From positions 1 through 47,011 of the forward strand of contig CAZUTK010000015.1 of NCBI GenBank assembly GCA_964623265.1: a stretch of 47,011 bases of DNA. Reading direction: 5' to 3'. Made by a program: the position numbers and the translations under genes. Shown here one piece after another: positions 33,707-42,381 of this stretch; the stretch's first letter is position 1, and each line of letters opens with the position of its first letter. This stretch comes from CAZUTK01 sp964623265 (GTDB lineage Bacteria > Electryoneota > B3-LCP). The notes below the pieces were generated by a model that did no database searches, was not told where the DNA came from, and saw nothing but the letters and a program-made list of their open reading frames with translations.

Positions 33707-34162
33707 ATGAAACCTGAATCTTTAAGCGAAATCAAATTGCTTTTAGCGGCGGAAGAACGTCCGGTAGTCTTCCTGGCGACGGTGGATTCGGAAGGCAAGC
33801 CGCGAGTGCGTCCGCTGAATTTGATGAGCACGCCTCGGGGGTTTTACATCGCCACCTCTAGGAAATCCCGCAAAATCCGCGAACTGAAAAGCAAGGATGC
33901 CGTGGAAATGGTGACGATTTTTCCCACAGAAAAGGGGACGGGCTATCTGCGCATCGCCGGCAAAGCTCGGGAAGTCAAAGGGCAGGAAAAGCGCAGCACA
34001 ATTGAAGAAACGCATTATCCGGTGGAGAAGTACTGGAACGGTGTGGATGATCCGGATTTTGTGGTTTTTCGAATTGATCCTGAGCGAGTGGAATATATAC
34101 GCCCCGGAGAAGACGATCCGTTGGATGTGACGACGAATTTTTCCAGTGCGACTCACAAATGA
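33707..34162 (+). CDS. pyridoxamine-phosphate-oxidase-fold flavoprotein
   Basis: The 151-residue protein has the split-barrel start VVFLATVDSEGKPRVRPLNLM, key parts FLATVDSEGKPRVRP, then YIATSRKSRKIREL and a GTGYLRIAGKAREV strand. This resembles general-stress-protein-26-like PPOX family members, which bind FMN, F420 or haem. The basic TSRKSRKIREL stretch fits a cofactor phosphate. The PdxH active-site set is not evident, so vitamin B6 synthesis is unlikely. Physiological role is unknown. It stands alone between a terminator and the glycan locus. Confidence 0.82.
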   Translation: MKPESLSEIKLLLAAEERPVVFLATVDSEGKPRVRPLNLMSTPRGFYIATSRKSRKIRELKSKDAVEMVTIFPTEKGTGYLRIAGKAREVKGQEKRSTIEETHYPVEKYWNGVDDPDFVVFRIDPERVEYIRPGEDDPLDVTTNFSSATHK

Positions 34163-34236
34163 AGGCGCTCACGATACGGCTCACATCACCCGCCTGCCGC
34201 CGTCCCTCAATGAGAATACGGTATTGACTCGCCTGT

Positions 34237-34929
34237 ATGAAATTCAAACGCAATCAGCCTGATTCAAGCCGTCGCTGGATCAGCATCATCGGCGTTCTGG
34301 CGGCACTCTGGGCGGCGGTTGAACTATCCTTGGGCACGGCGCTGCATGCAATGCGCGTCCCCTTTCGCGGCGCTTTCTTGACTCTGCTTTCTCTGATCTT
34401 GATGTTCACCGTGCGGTATCTTATTCCGCGCAGAGGATCGGTGCTGGCATTGGGCTTCACGACCGCCGTGGTGCGCTGGCTGCTGGGCGGCGGGTTCGCT
34501 CCGCAGATATCGCTGGCGATTACGATGGAGGCGCTGCTGGTCGAAATCGGTCTGGGGTCCGTGCGAAAAGAGAGAATACCACCTCTTCGCGCGGCGTTGG
34601 GGGGCGCGCTGGCTCTGGGATATACCGCTGTCCACCCGGTGCTGTTGTGGGGCGTGTTATTGGGTGGAACCCATGGAATTGTCATCCCGCGCACCGCATG
34701 GGCGCTGGCGCTTCTCGGTGGCACGACTCTGCTGCATATGATCGCAGGCGGCATCGGAGGCGCATGGTTCTTAAAAGTGGCGGAGAGGCTCCTGCTCTTA
34801 ACTTCTCCGATCGGTATGTGGTCCTTTAAGGGAAACGGATTCCATCCTGGCGATTTTCGATCACTTGTGAAAAGGGGGAAAGAATTTAGCCAGAAGAGAA
34901 TCGGCGAACATGGCTTCAACCCCGAGTGA
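34237..34929 (+). CDS. membrane protein, possibly ECF-transporter S-component-like
   Basis: The 230-residue protein has five to six helices in its first 190 residues and a basic tail. The opening AALWAAVELSLGTALHAMR, with an amphipathic break and a Pro-Arg-Arg pair before the third helix, resembles the substrate-binding (S) components of energy-coupling-factor transporters. I cannot assign a substrate. Its last 20 bp overlap the flippase gene, so it is transcribed with the glycan genes. No ATPase or T component is nearby. Confidence 0.55.
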   Translation: MKFKRNQPDSSRRWISIIGVLAALWAAVELSLGTALHAMRVPFRGAFLTLLSLILMFTVRYLIPRRGSVLALGFTTAVVRWLLGGGFAPQISLAITMEALLVEIGLGSVRKERIPPLRAALGGALALGYTAVHPVLLWGVLLGGTHGIVIPRTAWALALLGGTTLLHMIAGGIGGAWFLKVAERLLLLTSPIGMWSFKGNGFHPGDFRSLVKRGKEFSQKRIGEHGFNPE

Positions 34930-36385
34930 TCATCCTTCTATCGCGGGTTCCCGCCGCCCCTTCCTCCAGAATGTGGTTCTACTGGCGGTAGGGGGCGCGA
35001 GCGCGCAAATTCTCGGGTTTTTCGTCATCCTCTTGCTGGGGCAGCGGCTGGGGGCGGAGCTCTTCGGAGAAATCAGTTTCGCTCAGGCGGCTCTCGTCTA
35101 TTTGATGCTTCTTTCCGATCCCGGATTGAAGATACTGGGCACAAGGCGGATTGCTCAGACCAATTCGACGGAGCCTTTCGAAGTCTCCGGAGTCTGGACG
35201 ATGCGCCTGATTCTGGCGGGGGCGGTTTTCCTGATCTGGTCTGCGTTCCTTCTGCTTTTTCAGCCGGCTTCACCGAGGAGTTGGCTCCTGTGGGGATACG
35301 GTCTGGCGATTCTTCCCATCGCGGTTTCCACGGAATGGATTCACACCGGCTTTGAGCGTCTGCGTCCGGTGGCGGTCAGCCGCGTCTTACGGAATGTGTT
35401 GCATTTACTGCTTGTTTTTTTATTGATCCGATCGCCGTCGGATTGGGCGTGGGCGCCGGCTCTCTTTGTGATCGCTTATCTGGCGGCGTCACTATATCTT
35501 TACGCAGTCGCCCGGAAAGATGCGATAATTCCCAGGCTGCAGCTGCGCCGCAAGACTTCCGCCGCTGTTTTCCGCAGTGCGTTGCCTTTGGGCATTTCCG
35601 CTGTGATGATTCAGATTTACTATTCTCTCGATTCCCTTATTCTCGGCATTCTGCGCACGCCTCAGGAACTGGGGTATTACAGCGCCGCATACAAGATTAT
35701 TTTATTTTTACTGGCGATCGCCGACACCTTCGGTACCGTCCTTCTCCCCACGCTCTCGCGGATCACATCCGAAAGAGACCCGCAACGCCTGGGGCGAACG
35801 CTGCCGGAGATCGTCAATTTGCTGCTGTTGATCGGCGTGCCGATGACTCTGGGAGTGATGCTCCTCGCGCAGGATACTCTTGCATTCCTCTTCGGAACCT
35901 GCTATCTTCCCGGCGCCGACGCCATGAAGATCTTGGCCGTGACTATCTTTGCTGTTTTTGGAAATCTCCCCTTCGGAGTGCTTCTTCTGGCGTTGCATCG
36001 CGAAAAGAAATATACACTCTCCGTGACCGGCGGCGCGGCGGTGAATCTGGTGTTGAATCTGATTCTGATCCCGCTTTTCGGCATCGTCGGCGCCGCCGCG
36101 GCGACGCTCGCTTCGGAACTGATCGTCTGGGCGGCGTACCTGTTTTACCTGCGTAGGGATGGAATCCATATCCCCTGGCCGACGATTTTTTCCCGGCTGG
36201 CAATTCCCGCGCTGTTGATCGGCATTACCTTGACTTCGCTGCAAGCCCATGTGATCATCAGAGCCATCGTTGGGGCGGTGGTCTTCATCGTTTCCGCTCG
36301 AATCACCGGTGCTTGGTCGGTCGGGCGGCTGCGCCATCTGACGGAGATGTTGAAGCTGGACAATGCGCGTTGTAATACTCTATAA
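34910..36385 (+). CDS. Wzx-type polysaccharide flippase (MOP superfamily)
   Basis: The 491-residue protein has 12-14 predicted helices. Features include the opening LLAVGGASAQILGFFVILL, QRLGAELFGEISFAQA, SDPGLKILGTRRIA and the mid-protein GYYSAAYKI. These are characteristic of O-antigen and exopolysaccharide flippases, which turn lipid-linked oligosaccharides across the inner membrane. It overlaps the preceding membrane-protein gene by 20 bp and is 3 bp from the first GT2 gene. No Wzy polymerase or initiating sugar transferase is in the window. Confidence 0.9.
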   Translation: MASTPSDHPSIAGSRRPFLQNVVLLAVGGASAQILGFFVILLLGQRLGAELFGEISFAQAALVYLMLLSDPGLKILGTRRIAQTNSTEPFEVSGVWTMRLILAGAVFLIWSAFLLLFQPASPRSWLLWGYGLAILPIAVSTEWIHTGFERLRPVAVSRVLRNVLHLLLVFLLIRSPSDWAWAPALFVIAYLAASLYLYAVARKDAIIPRLQLRRKTSAAVFRSALPLGISAVMIQIYYSLDSLILGILRTPQELGYYSAAYKIILFLLAIADTFGTVLLPTLSRITSERDPQRLGRTLPEIVNLLLLIGVPMTLGVMLLAQDTLAFLFGTCYLPGADAMKILAVTIFAVFGNLPFGVLLLALHREKKYTLSVTGGAAVNLVLNLILIPLFGIVGAAAATLASELIVWAAYLFYLRRDGIHIPWPTIFSRLAIPALLIGITLTSLQAHVIIRAIVGAVVFIVSARITGAWSVGRLRHLTEMLKLDNARCNTL

Positions 36386-36388
36386 ATT

Positions 36389-37321
36389 GTGGATGATCCG
36401 GATCTGACCGTGACCGCTTCGTTGCCTCGCGCCGCAATCGTCATTTTGAATTGGAACGACGAGCCGACCACCGCCAGAGCTCTGGAGAGTCTGCGGCGGG
36501 CGGACCTCTGCGGCGCTTCCATTATCCTGGTGGACAGCGCTTCTCAAGATGGTTCAGCGGTAAACCTGTTGAGAAGATTCCCGGAGATTCATCTGCTCCA
36601 ACTGCCGGAAAACCGCGGTTATGCCGGTGGTTGCAACGCGGGGATCCAGCAAGCTCTCGCGCGCGGCAGCGAAGCCGTCTTCGTGATGAATAACGACGTC
36701 ATAGTTGCGCCGGATTTTCTGCGGCCGCTGTTAGAGAAAGCGGCGGAACCGGATGTGGGCATCGTCGGTGGCAAGATCTATCTTCCGGGAGAGCCGACGC
36801 GGTTTCAATCCGCCGGCGCATTCATCAATAATTGGACTGGAGAAACCTGGAACCGATTCGAAAGAGAAGAAGACGCGGGGCAGGGGAATTCGGAATTTCA
36901 TCCGGACTTTTTGATGGGCGCGGCGTTCCTGCTGACCAAATGGCTGGTGGAAAAAGTCGGAGCCTTCGATGAGCGGCTCTTTATTTACTACGAAGAGACG
37001 GATCTCTGCGTGCGAGCTCGGCGGGCGGGATTCAAGGTGGTGTATGTTCCGGGGTCGCGCGTCTGGCATTGCGAAAAGCCGCGGCACAAGACATCCAAAC
37101 AATCCTGGGAGCAGTATTATATGCTGCGCAACCGGATTGTCTTTATGCGCCGACACGCCGGAACGTTTCAGCGTCTTGTATTCCGGCTCTATATGTTATT
37201 ATATCGAGTTCCCAGGGAATTGCTGCGATCATTTCTCGGGCGCGCAGGCAAACCGAGCAACGTATTCAAAGCCGTCTGCGATGGGATGCGCTTTCCACTG
37301 CGACGGGATGAAGTCCGATGA
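36389..37321 (+). CDS. family 2 glycosyltransferase (rhamnosyltransferase-like)
   Basis: The 310-residue protein starts at a GTG at 36389. It has the GT-A elements VILNWN, VDSASQDGS, ENRGYAGGCNAGI, and NNDVIV for the DxD position. MGAAFLLTKWLVEKVGAFDE and YYEETDLCVRARRAGF supply the acceptor and catalytic base region. This is the WbbL/rhamnosyltransferase-type layout. Near the C-terminus a membrane-associated helix (FRLYMLLYRVP) is present. It sits 3 bp after the flippase and overlaps the next GT2 by 4 bp. Confidence 0.92.
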   Translation: MDDPDLTVTASLPRAAIVILNWNDEPTTARALESLRRADLCGASIILVDSASQDGSAVNLLRRFPEIHLLQLPENRGYAGGCNAGIQQALARGSEAVFVMNNDVIVAPDFLRPLLEKAAEPDVGIVGGKIYLPGEPTRFQSAGAFINNWTGETWNRFEREEDAGQGNSEFHPDFLMGAAFLLTKWLVEKVGAFDERLFIYYEETDLCVRARRAGFKVVYVPGSRVWHCEKPRHKTSKQSWEQYYMLRNRIVFMRRHAGTFQRLVFRLYMLLYRVPRELLRSFLGRAGKPSNVFKAVCDGMRFPLRRDEVR

Positions 37322-38145
37322 ATCGTTCCGGGATAAGCGTTATCATCCCGACCCGCGGCAATCGGCGGGAATCGCTGGCGCGTTTGCAGCGGCAACTGCA
37401 AGAACAAACGGTACCTCCGTTGGAAGTGATCGTGGTATCCGGCGAGGACACGCCCGGGAAAGCGCGTAATCGAGGCGCGGAACAAGCGCTCGGCGACTGG
37501 CTGCTGTTTTTGGACGACGACGCTTCTCTGGATGGCAATGGAGTCATCGAAGCGTTGATCGAAGTATTTCGATCTGAGAGGGAAGTCGGACTGGTCGGCG
37601 CGGCGATCGCAGTCTCTCCGGATGTGGGACCGTTTGCGCGGAAATATGCGCGTCAATTCCCGCGATCCGTGATCGGACCGCCGCAGAGCTGCGTGGATTC
37701 CGATCTGGCGACGACGCTCTGCTGTCTGATTTCCGCGGATCTCTTCAGCCGCATCGGAGGATTCCGAGAAGATCTCATCGCCGGCGAGGATCCGGAGTGG
37801 CGCGACCGCATCCGGCGCGAGGGAAAACGCGTGGTTCTGGCGCCGAAGGTGAAAGTCTTTCATCCACCCCCTGATAATTTAGCCGCGGCGCTAAAGCGAA
37901 GCTATTGGTACGGCATTGGAGACGCGCAGATCAAGAAAAAAATTCCACCCGAACCCTGGCGCCGTTCCTGCCGCCCGTTCGGGTGGATTCGCATCCTCTT
38001 CAAAGCGATTTTTCTGCCATTCGGATTGGTTCTCGATCTCCCTGCAATTTCAGCCGGAAAGATCAAGCTGCGCTGGGGCGGAATCTATCTGCTCTGCGGG
38101 TACGCTCACGTGCTGGGCTATCTTCGGGAGCGCCTCAGAAGGTGA
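37318..38145 (+). CDS. family 2 glycosyltransferase
   Basis: The 275-residue protein has the GT2 opening SVIIPTRGNRRESL, FLDDDASL with the DxD, and GEDPEWRDRIRREG in the position of the catalytic base. The C-terminal third has a membrane-associated helix (LFKAIFLPFGLVLDL). Its start overlaps the previous GT2 stop by 4 bp (ATGA). It converges with the exosortase-like gene, 15 bp away. Donor and acceptor sugars are unknown. Confidence 0.9.
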   Translation: MNRSGISVIIPTRGNRRESLARLQRQLQEQTVPPLEVIVVSGEDTPGKARNRGAEQALGDWLLFLDDDASLDGNGVIEALIEVFRSEREVGLVGAAIAVSPDVGPFARKYARQFPRSVIGPPQSCVDSDLATTLCCLISADLFSRIGGFREDLIAGEDPEWRDRIRREGKRVVLAPKVKVFHPPPDNLAAALKRSYWYGIGDAQIKKKIPPEPWRRSCRPFGWIRILFKAIFLPFGLVLDLPAISAGKIKLRWGGIYLLCGYAHVLGYLRERLRR

Positions 38146-38160
38146 TCTTCCATTTAGATC

Positions 38161-40752
38161 TCACTCCCGCCGCAACAACTTTCGTATCAGATCGAATTCC
38201 ACATCGTACAGCGCCTTCAACCCCCGATCCGGCACGATGCCGGTTTGACCGTAGAATTTGTTGCGGAAGAGATGTCCGCAGGAAAGAACGTACAGACGTC
38301 CGGAACCTACCGCTTTCTCTACTCCGATAATGTTTCCCTGGTTTGATGTCAGGAAGGCATTTCCCCCTTGTATATACTGAAATTTGCCGTTGATCACCAG
38401 GGGAAAGTAGCGATCCTGCAGAGTTAAATTGTGCAGGCTGTCCTGAGTGCCGGAAACGGTCATCAAGCGCAGACCGTATGGATCGAGCAGTTTTTGCGGA
38501 ACAGAGGATGGATTATCCGCGGAATTGATCAGGAGCGCCCGTCCGCCTCTCTCCAAAAAGCCGCGCAGCTGCGACGATTCTTCTGCTGTAAAATCCACAG
38601 CCGGATCAATGATAACGACGGGATCCGCACCGGAAACCGCGCGGGAGAAGTCTTCTATTTCCCGCGGCACGGCTCCCACCCGCTGCATCCAGACATAGAA
38701 AGTGAGGAAGGACTTATCTTGATCCTGTTCCAGCCGCAGGACGGGGAGAAAATAATCCGAGTGTTCGCGTTCGAAGTTGACATACGGGATGGGTCGCCGT
38801 GGTTCTGGAAGCGGGTGAGCTTTTTTCGACAGGCTGTCCGTCGCCCATCCGGTCAGAGAGGCGGCGATCAGGAAGCCCGCCGCCGCGGTGCCGTTCCAGC
38901 ATCGGAATAAGATCATCGCAACCAGCGCCAACGCCGCCAGGATCCAAGCGAAGGAATTCACCCCGGCGAATTTCGGGCGATGATTCAACCAGTTCAGCGA
39001 GCCCAACACCAGCTCGGGTTTGCCCCGGATAAAGATGAAGAAATTGGAGAACGTCGTGCTGTCTGTGTAGATCAATAATCTGCCGCGGCCGAATTTCATG
39101 GCGACCTGCTGCAGCATCAATCCGAAGTCGAAATCGAATTGCTTTCGCGAACGATCCGCGAAGAAGTTTTTCTGCGAATAGTCCAGATGATCGGCGCGCA
39201 TGCCATATCCGAGAATGGCGGCATCCGCCGACCAGGGGGCGTTCACGGAGCAGGATGTGGCGAAAAGGTAAGGAGGAAGATGGACCACGCTGGGGTGAGC
39301 GAACCTGTCAGGCTTTTTGAAAAGGCTCATATTGCCGGACGTTAGGTCGTGAGTGGAATTGTAATTGAGACTGCAGCCGAAGCGGCGCAGCAACGGGTTG
39401 AAGAAGCTGGAGGATCCGAAGACATTGGTGTGGTCGCCGATCACCCAGAGGCTGCCGCCGCCGCGGACGTACTGAACGATGGCTTCGATCTCTTCTGGAC
39501 GGTAGGGCTGAGTGGGGATCTTTAGAATCAAAATATCCACATCCTGCAGCGTCCTCGCTTCAATCGGGTCGAAATTCAGCTTCACATCATAGTAATATTT
39601 CAGCCAATCCGCCAGCGAGTAGTAGTTATAGGTTGTTTTCTCGCTGTAGACCTCCGTGTTCAGCGTATCCGTCGTCCATTCCCAATCCGATCCGTGTTCG
39701 TTGATCAGCAGTCTGCCGACCTTAGGTGTTCCGGGATCCCGGAATGTGAAACCGATGAAAATGGAAGCGGCAAGGATGAATCCTGAGATGAAGGATATGG
39801 GATCTGAACCAACGACCCTGCTGGCTCTAAAAATTATAGGCTTCTTGCGTTGATTCTGATCCCGTCCGCCGGTCTTATCCTCACGATTGGAAATCAGCCC
39901 GGCGATGGAGCTCAAGCTGGCTCCGCTCCACAGAGCCGGCGGAAGGAGAGACAGCGTCATCACCCAGGGATCGAAGAACCAGGAATTGTTGACTCGCTGC
40001 AGCATCAAGATGATGAGCAGAGCGAGCCGCAAGATTGCGTATCCCAGAAAGACGATCCAGAACCAGAACAAAGATTCCCATCGCTTTTTTCCGGGATGGA
40101 TCAGAATGAAGCTGCTTTGCAGCAGGATAAACAGCAGAAACGGAACGGGTAAAAGCTTTTCGGCGGTGACGGTGATTTTATACGCATCTTCAAAGGAGCG
40201 CAGAAAGACTGCGCCGCCTGGTAGGACTTCGGCGGGATGTCCTACCAGGCGTAGTAAAGCGGCGATTCCCATCGCCAGGAGCTGTCCGATGCCCCCCAGC
40301 GGGTGGACGCGCGCCGACCAGGCATAGATCAACGGCATCGCCGCCGCGCTGAGCGCGGCTAAGAAACCGATCCAGAGCCAAGCTTCGGCGAGACTGCGGA
40401 TGGCTTTCGATCGTTTCGGGAACATCAGGAGAAGCCACCCAAAGCCGAGAGGAACCAGACCCAAATTGTAAGGATGCGGGAAGACGACGAACGCGAGCGC
40501 GCAACCAACGACTCCCAGCCCGGAGACCCAATTCTTGCCGATGAAAAACTCCCCGATTCGGTTCTCTTCCGTCCGACCTATCCACCATAAGAAAAGCAGG
40601 AAAGAGAGACCGATGAACAGATAACCGACTTCGTTCTCCGGCTGAAGGTAGATGTGAAGCAGAAAAATCCAGGACGAAGAGAGAAGAGCGGTTGCCAACG
40701 CCGGTAAATAGTCGGGTGTTTTGCTGTGGGATTGGGTCGGTTGATTCTGCAT
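38161..40752 (-). CDS. exosortase-like membrane domain fused to two GATase/DUF4350-like domains
   Basis: This 863-residue protein has about eight helices in its first 290 residues that follow the exosortase/archaeosortase plan: VGYLFIGLSFLLFLWW, later LAMGIAALLRLVGHPAEVLPGG, then YKITVTAEKLLPVPFLL and GYAILRLALLIILM. In exosortases these carry a catalytic Cys (in a CSG/CAG motif), Arg and His. Here the Cys position reads AEKLL (about 197-201), the Arg is kept (Arg242), and the His region reads SWFFDPW without His. The rest has an external domain with DILILKIPTQPYRPEEIEAI and GGGSLWVIGDHTN (about 405-450) and a second similar unit (VVIIDPAVDFTAEE, LERGGRALLINSAD, about 705-745), with helices in between. 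Both look like GATase-1/DUF4350 folds as in GldG-type proteins. The exosortase relation is an inference from pattern. Confidence 0.5.
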   Translation of the reverse strand: MQNQPTQSHSKTPDYLPALATALLSSSWIFLLHIYLQPENEVGYLFIGLSFLLFLWWIGRTEENRIGEFFIGKNWVSGLGVVGCALAFVVFPHPYNLGLVPLGFGWLLLMFPKRSKAIRSLAEAWLWIGFLAALSAAAMPLIYAWSARVHPLGGIGQLLAMGIAALLRLVGHPAEVLPGGAVFLRSFEDAYKITVTAEKLLPVPFLLFILLQSSFILIHPGKKRWESLFWFWIVFLGYAILRLALLIILMLQRVNNSWFFDPWVMTLSLLPPALWSGASLSSIAGLISNREDKTGGRDQNQRKKPIIFRASRVVGSDPISFISGFILAASIFIGFTFRDPGTPKVGRLLINEHGSDWEWTTDTLNTEVYSEKTTYNYYSLADWLKYYYDVKLNFDPIEARTLQDVDILILKIPTQPYRPEEIEAIVQYVRGGGSLWVIGDHTNVFGSSSFFNPLLRRFGCSLNYNSTHDLTSGNMSLFKKPDRFAHPSVVHLPPYLFATSCSVNAPWSADAAILGYGMRADHLDYSQKNFFADRSRKQFDFDFGLMLQQVAMKFGRGRLLIYTDSTTFSNFFIFIRGKPELVLGSLNWLNHRPKFAGVNSFAWILAALALVAMILFRCWNGTAAAGFLIAASLTGWATDSLSKKAHPLPEPRRPIPYVNFEREHSDYFLPVLRLEQDQDKSFLTFYVWMQRVGAVPREIEDFSRAVSGADPVVIIDPAVDFTAEESSQLRGFLERGGRALLINSADNPSSVPQKLLDPYGLRLMTVSGTQDSLHNLTLQDRYFPLVINGKFQYIQGGNAFLTSNQGNIIGVEKAVGSGRLYVLSCGHLFRNKFYGQTGIVPDRGLKALYDVEFDLIRKLLRRE

Positions 40753-40782
40753 AAGGAGACCGGCGTTTATTTTAAGGGAATT

Positions 40783-42324
40783 TCATCGGTCAGGCGCGCT
40801 GTTTTTTCTTTCCCAGATGACAACGATTTCCCCGAAACGCTTTGCTTCTACGAGGTTCTCATCTTTAAATGATTGCATCCAGAGCTGGGTTTCAGTGACA
40901 TTTCGGGTTTTGAAATAATTCCAAATCGTATAGCGGGCGAAAGGCAGAGTTGGCTTTGCTTGATGGTCGAAGCGGTTCCGGAACCGTTCATTCAAAAACA
41001 CAGGCGCCGGAATGGTCGGCTGATGCAGAAAAAGAGCGGCTTGGTACATCGCGCAGATCGGCTCCTCGGGCTGCGCATGCCGCTTCAACCAGTCCGCAGC
41101 GGCGACTACGTCAGGATTATAGTTCAGCCCCTGCCTATAGTCCGGCACCAAGCGCACAATTTGAATGGCGCACATCAAGGAGATGAGCGCATAAAAGAAT
41201 ATCTCGGCGGCGGTTCGACTTCTGATCCGTTCATAAATGAATTGGATAGCGAAGGCTCCGAGGACGGCGATTCCAGGGAGCAGAGGATAATAATACCGCG
41301 GCGCGCGGTAATTCTGCGCAGTCACTAAGAGAAAAGTTGATACAAACCAGCAGAGGAAGAAGATCACCGCGCCTTTCCGAGTTCGCCACGCTGCGGCGAT
41401 GCCCAGCAAAGAAAGCGTGATGAGGTCGGGGCAGTGTGACAGGAAATCCACGACGAAGCGGAAGATGGCGCGCACGCTGAAATAACTTTCCGGCTGTTTG
41501 CCCAGAAAAAGATCGCATCCGCGTTCGAGGGAATGATACAGCCAGATGCGAAGAAATGCCTCAGGATTCATCCGGGAAACCAGCCAGAAGACTGCGGCGG
41601 GTATCAATATACCGGCGGAAAGGGCGATCCAGTGAGCGGCGCTGATGCGTCTGAATCTCTGGGGAAAAGAGCCGGCGGCTTGCGCATCGAGAAACATTTG
41701 TCCCAAGAGCAACGCCGGAATCAGCGCCAGAGTATAAATCTTCGTCAAGATCCCTCCGGCGAGGAAGACGCCGCTGAGCAGAATCAATCCCCGGTTGCGC
41801 TGAAACCAGAAGACGGTTGCGGCGAGCAGGTAGAAGGTGACTTCCTGTTCCAGGAGAGCGTTGCGGGAATCCCGCAGCAGAATTGAATTGTAGGCGCAGA
41901 GCAGCGCTGCGATCAGAGCGACGCGGCGGCTGAAAAAGCGGCGTCCTAAAAAATAAGTGAGGAGGATATTCAATGATCCGAAGAAAGCGCTCTGCCAGCG
42001 CACTAATTCGGGGGATGGATTCGAAAGATGAAACAGGAACAGCGTGGTGAAATAGTGCAGCGGGGATAAGAAGATATGCGACCACCCATAGAGGAAGGGA
42101 TCGCCGTAAAGAACCGCATGTTTAGGACCCAGATTCCATAGACCTTCGTCCCAGAGGATCATGGGAAAGCGCAGCGGATCCAGAAAACGGGCGGCGACGG
42201 CTATGAGAAATAGGAGGGCGATGCCGAATGCAGCAACGAATTTCCGTCTTCGAGGGACCCCGCTAAGCGGGGATGGTTCACGGTTCACCTCGTTCATTCG
42301 GGCGCTCGGTGATGCGAAACGCAA
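40783..42324 (-). CDS. GT39/PMT-family membrane glycosyltransferase
   Basis: The 513-residue protein has an N-terminal helix and then WDEGLWNLG, the acidic loop of the GT-C fold that holds the catalytic Asp and Glu. There follow HYFTTLFLF, RWQSAFFGSLNILLTYFLGRRFF and NALLEQEV, with about 11 helices in all. Such enzymes take a sugar from a polyprenol phosphate and add it to a protein or lipid on the outer face of the membrane. The first codon is a TTG at 42324 with GGGAG upstream; the ATG at 42297 is an alternative. It is 30 bp before the exosortase-like gene, and the two are probably co-transcribed. It is similar in type to the partial gene at the left edge. Confidence 0.85.
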   Translation of the reverse strand: MRFASPSARMNEVNREPSPLSGVPRRRKFVAAFGIALLFLIAVAARFLDPLRFPMILWDEGLWNLGPKHAVLYGDPFLYGWSHIFLSPLHYFTTLFLFHLSNPSPELVRWQSAFFGSLNILLTYFLGRRFFSRRVALIAALLCAYNSILLRDSRNALLEQEVTFYLLAATVFWFQRNRGLILLSGVFLAGGILTKIYTLALIPALLLGQMFLDAQAAGSFPQRFRRISAAHWIALSAGILIPAAVFWLVSRMNPEAFLRIWLYHSLERGCDLFLGKQPESYFSVRAIFRFVVDFLSHCPDLITLSLLGIAAAWRTRKGAVIFFLCWFVSTFLLVTAQNYRAPRYYYPLLPGIAVLGAFAIQFIYERIRSRTAAEIFFYALISLMCAIQIVRLVPDYRQGLNYNPDVVAAADWLKRHAQPEEPICAMYQAALFLHQPTIPAPVFLNERFRNRFDHQAKPTLPFARYTIWNYFKTRNVTETQLWMQSFKDENLVEAKRFGEIVVIWERKNSAPDR

Positions 42325-42381
42325 ACGGCGGCTCCCACCCCACGAGGAGATTTCCTTGCTGAACGTCTCCTCCCGAACATT

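Noticed and set aside
42258..42272. CCCCGC-TAA-GCGGGG hairpin near the start of the GT39 gene
   Set aside because: It lies inside the coding region downstream of gatD and has no U-run, so it is not a credible terminator.
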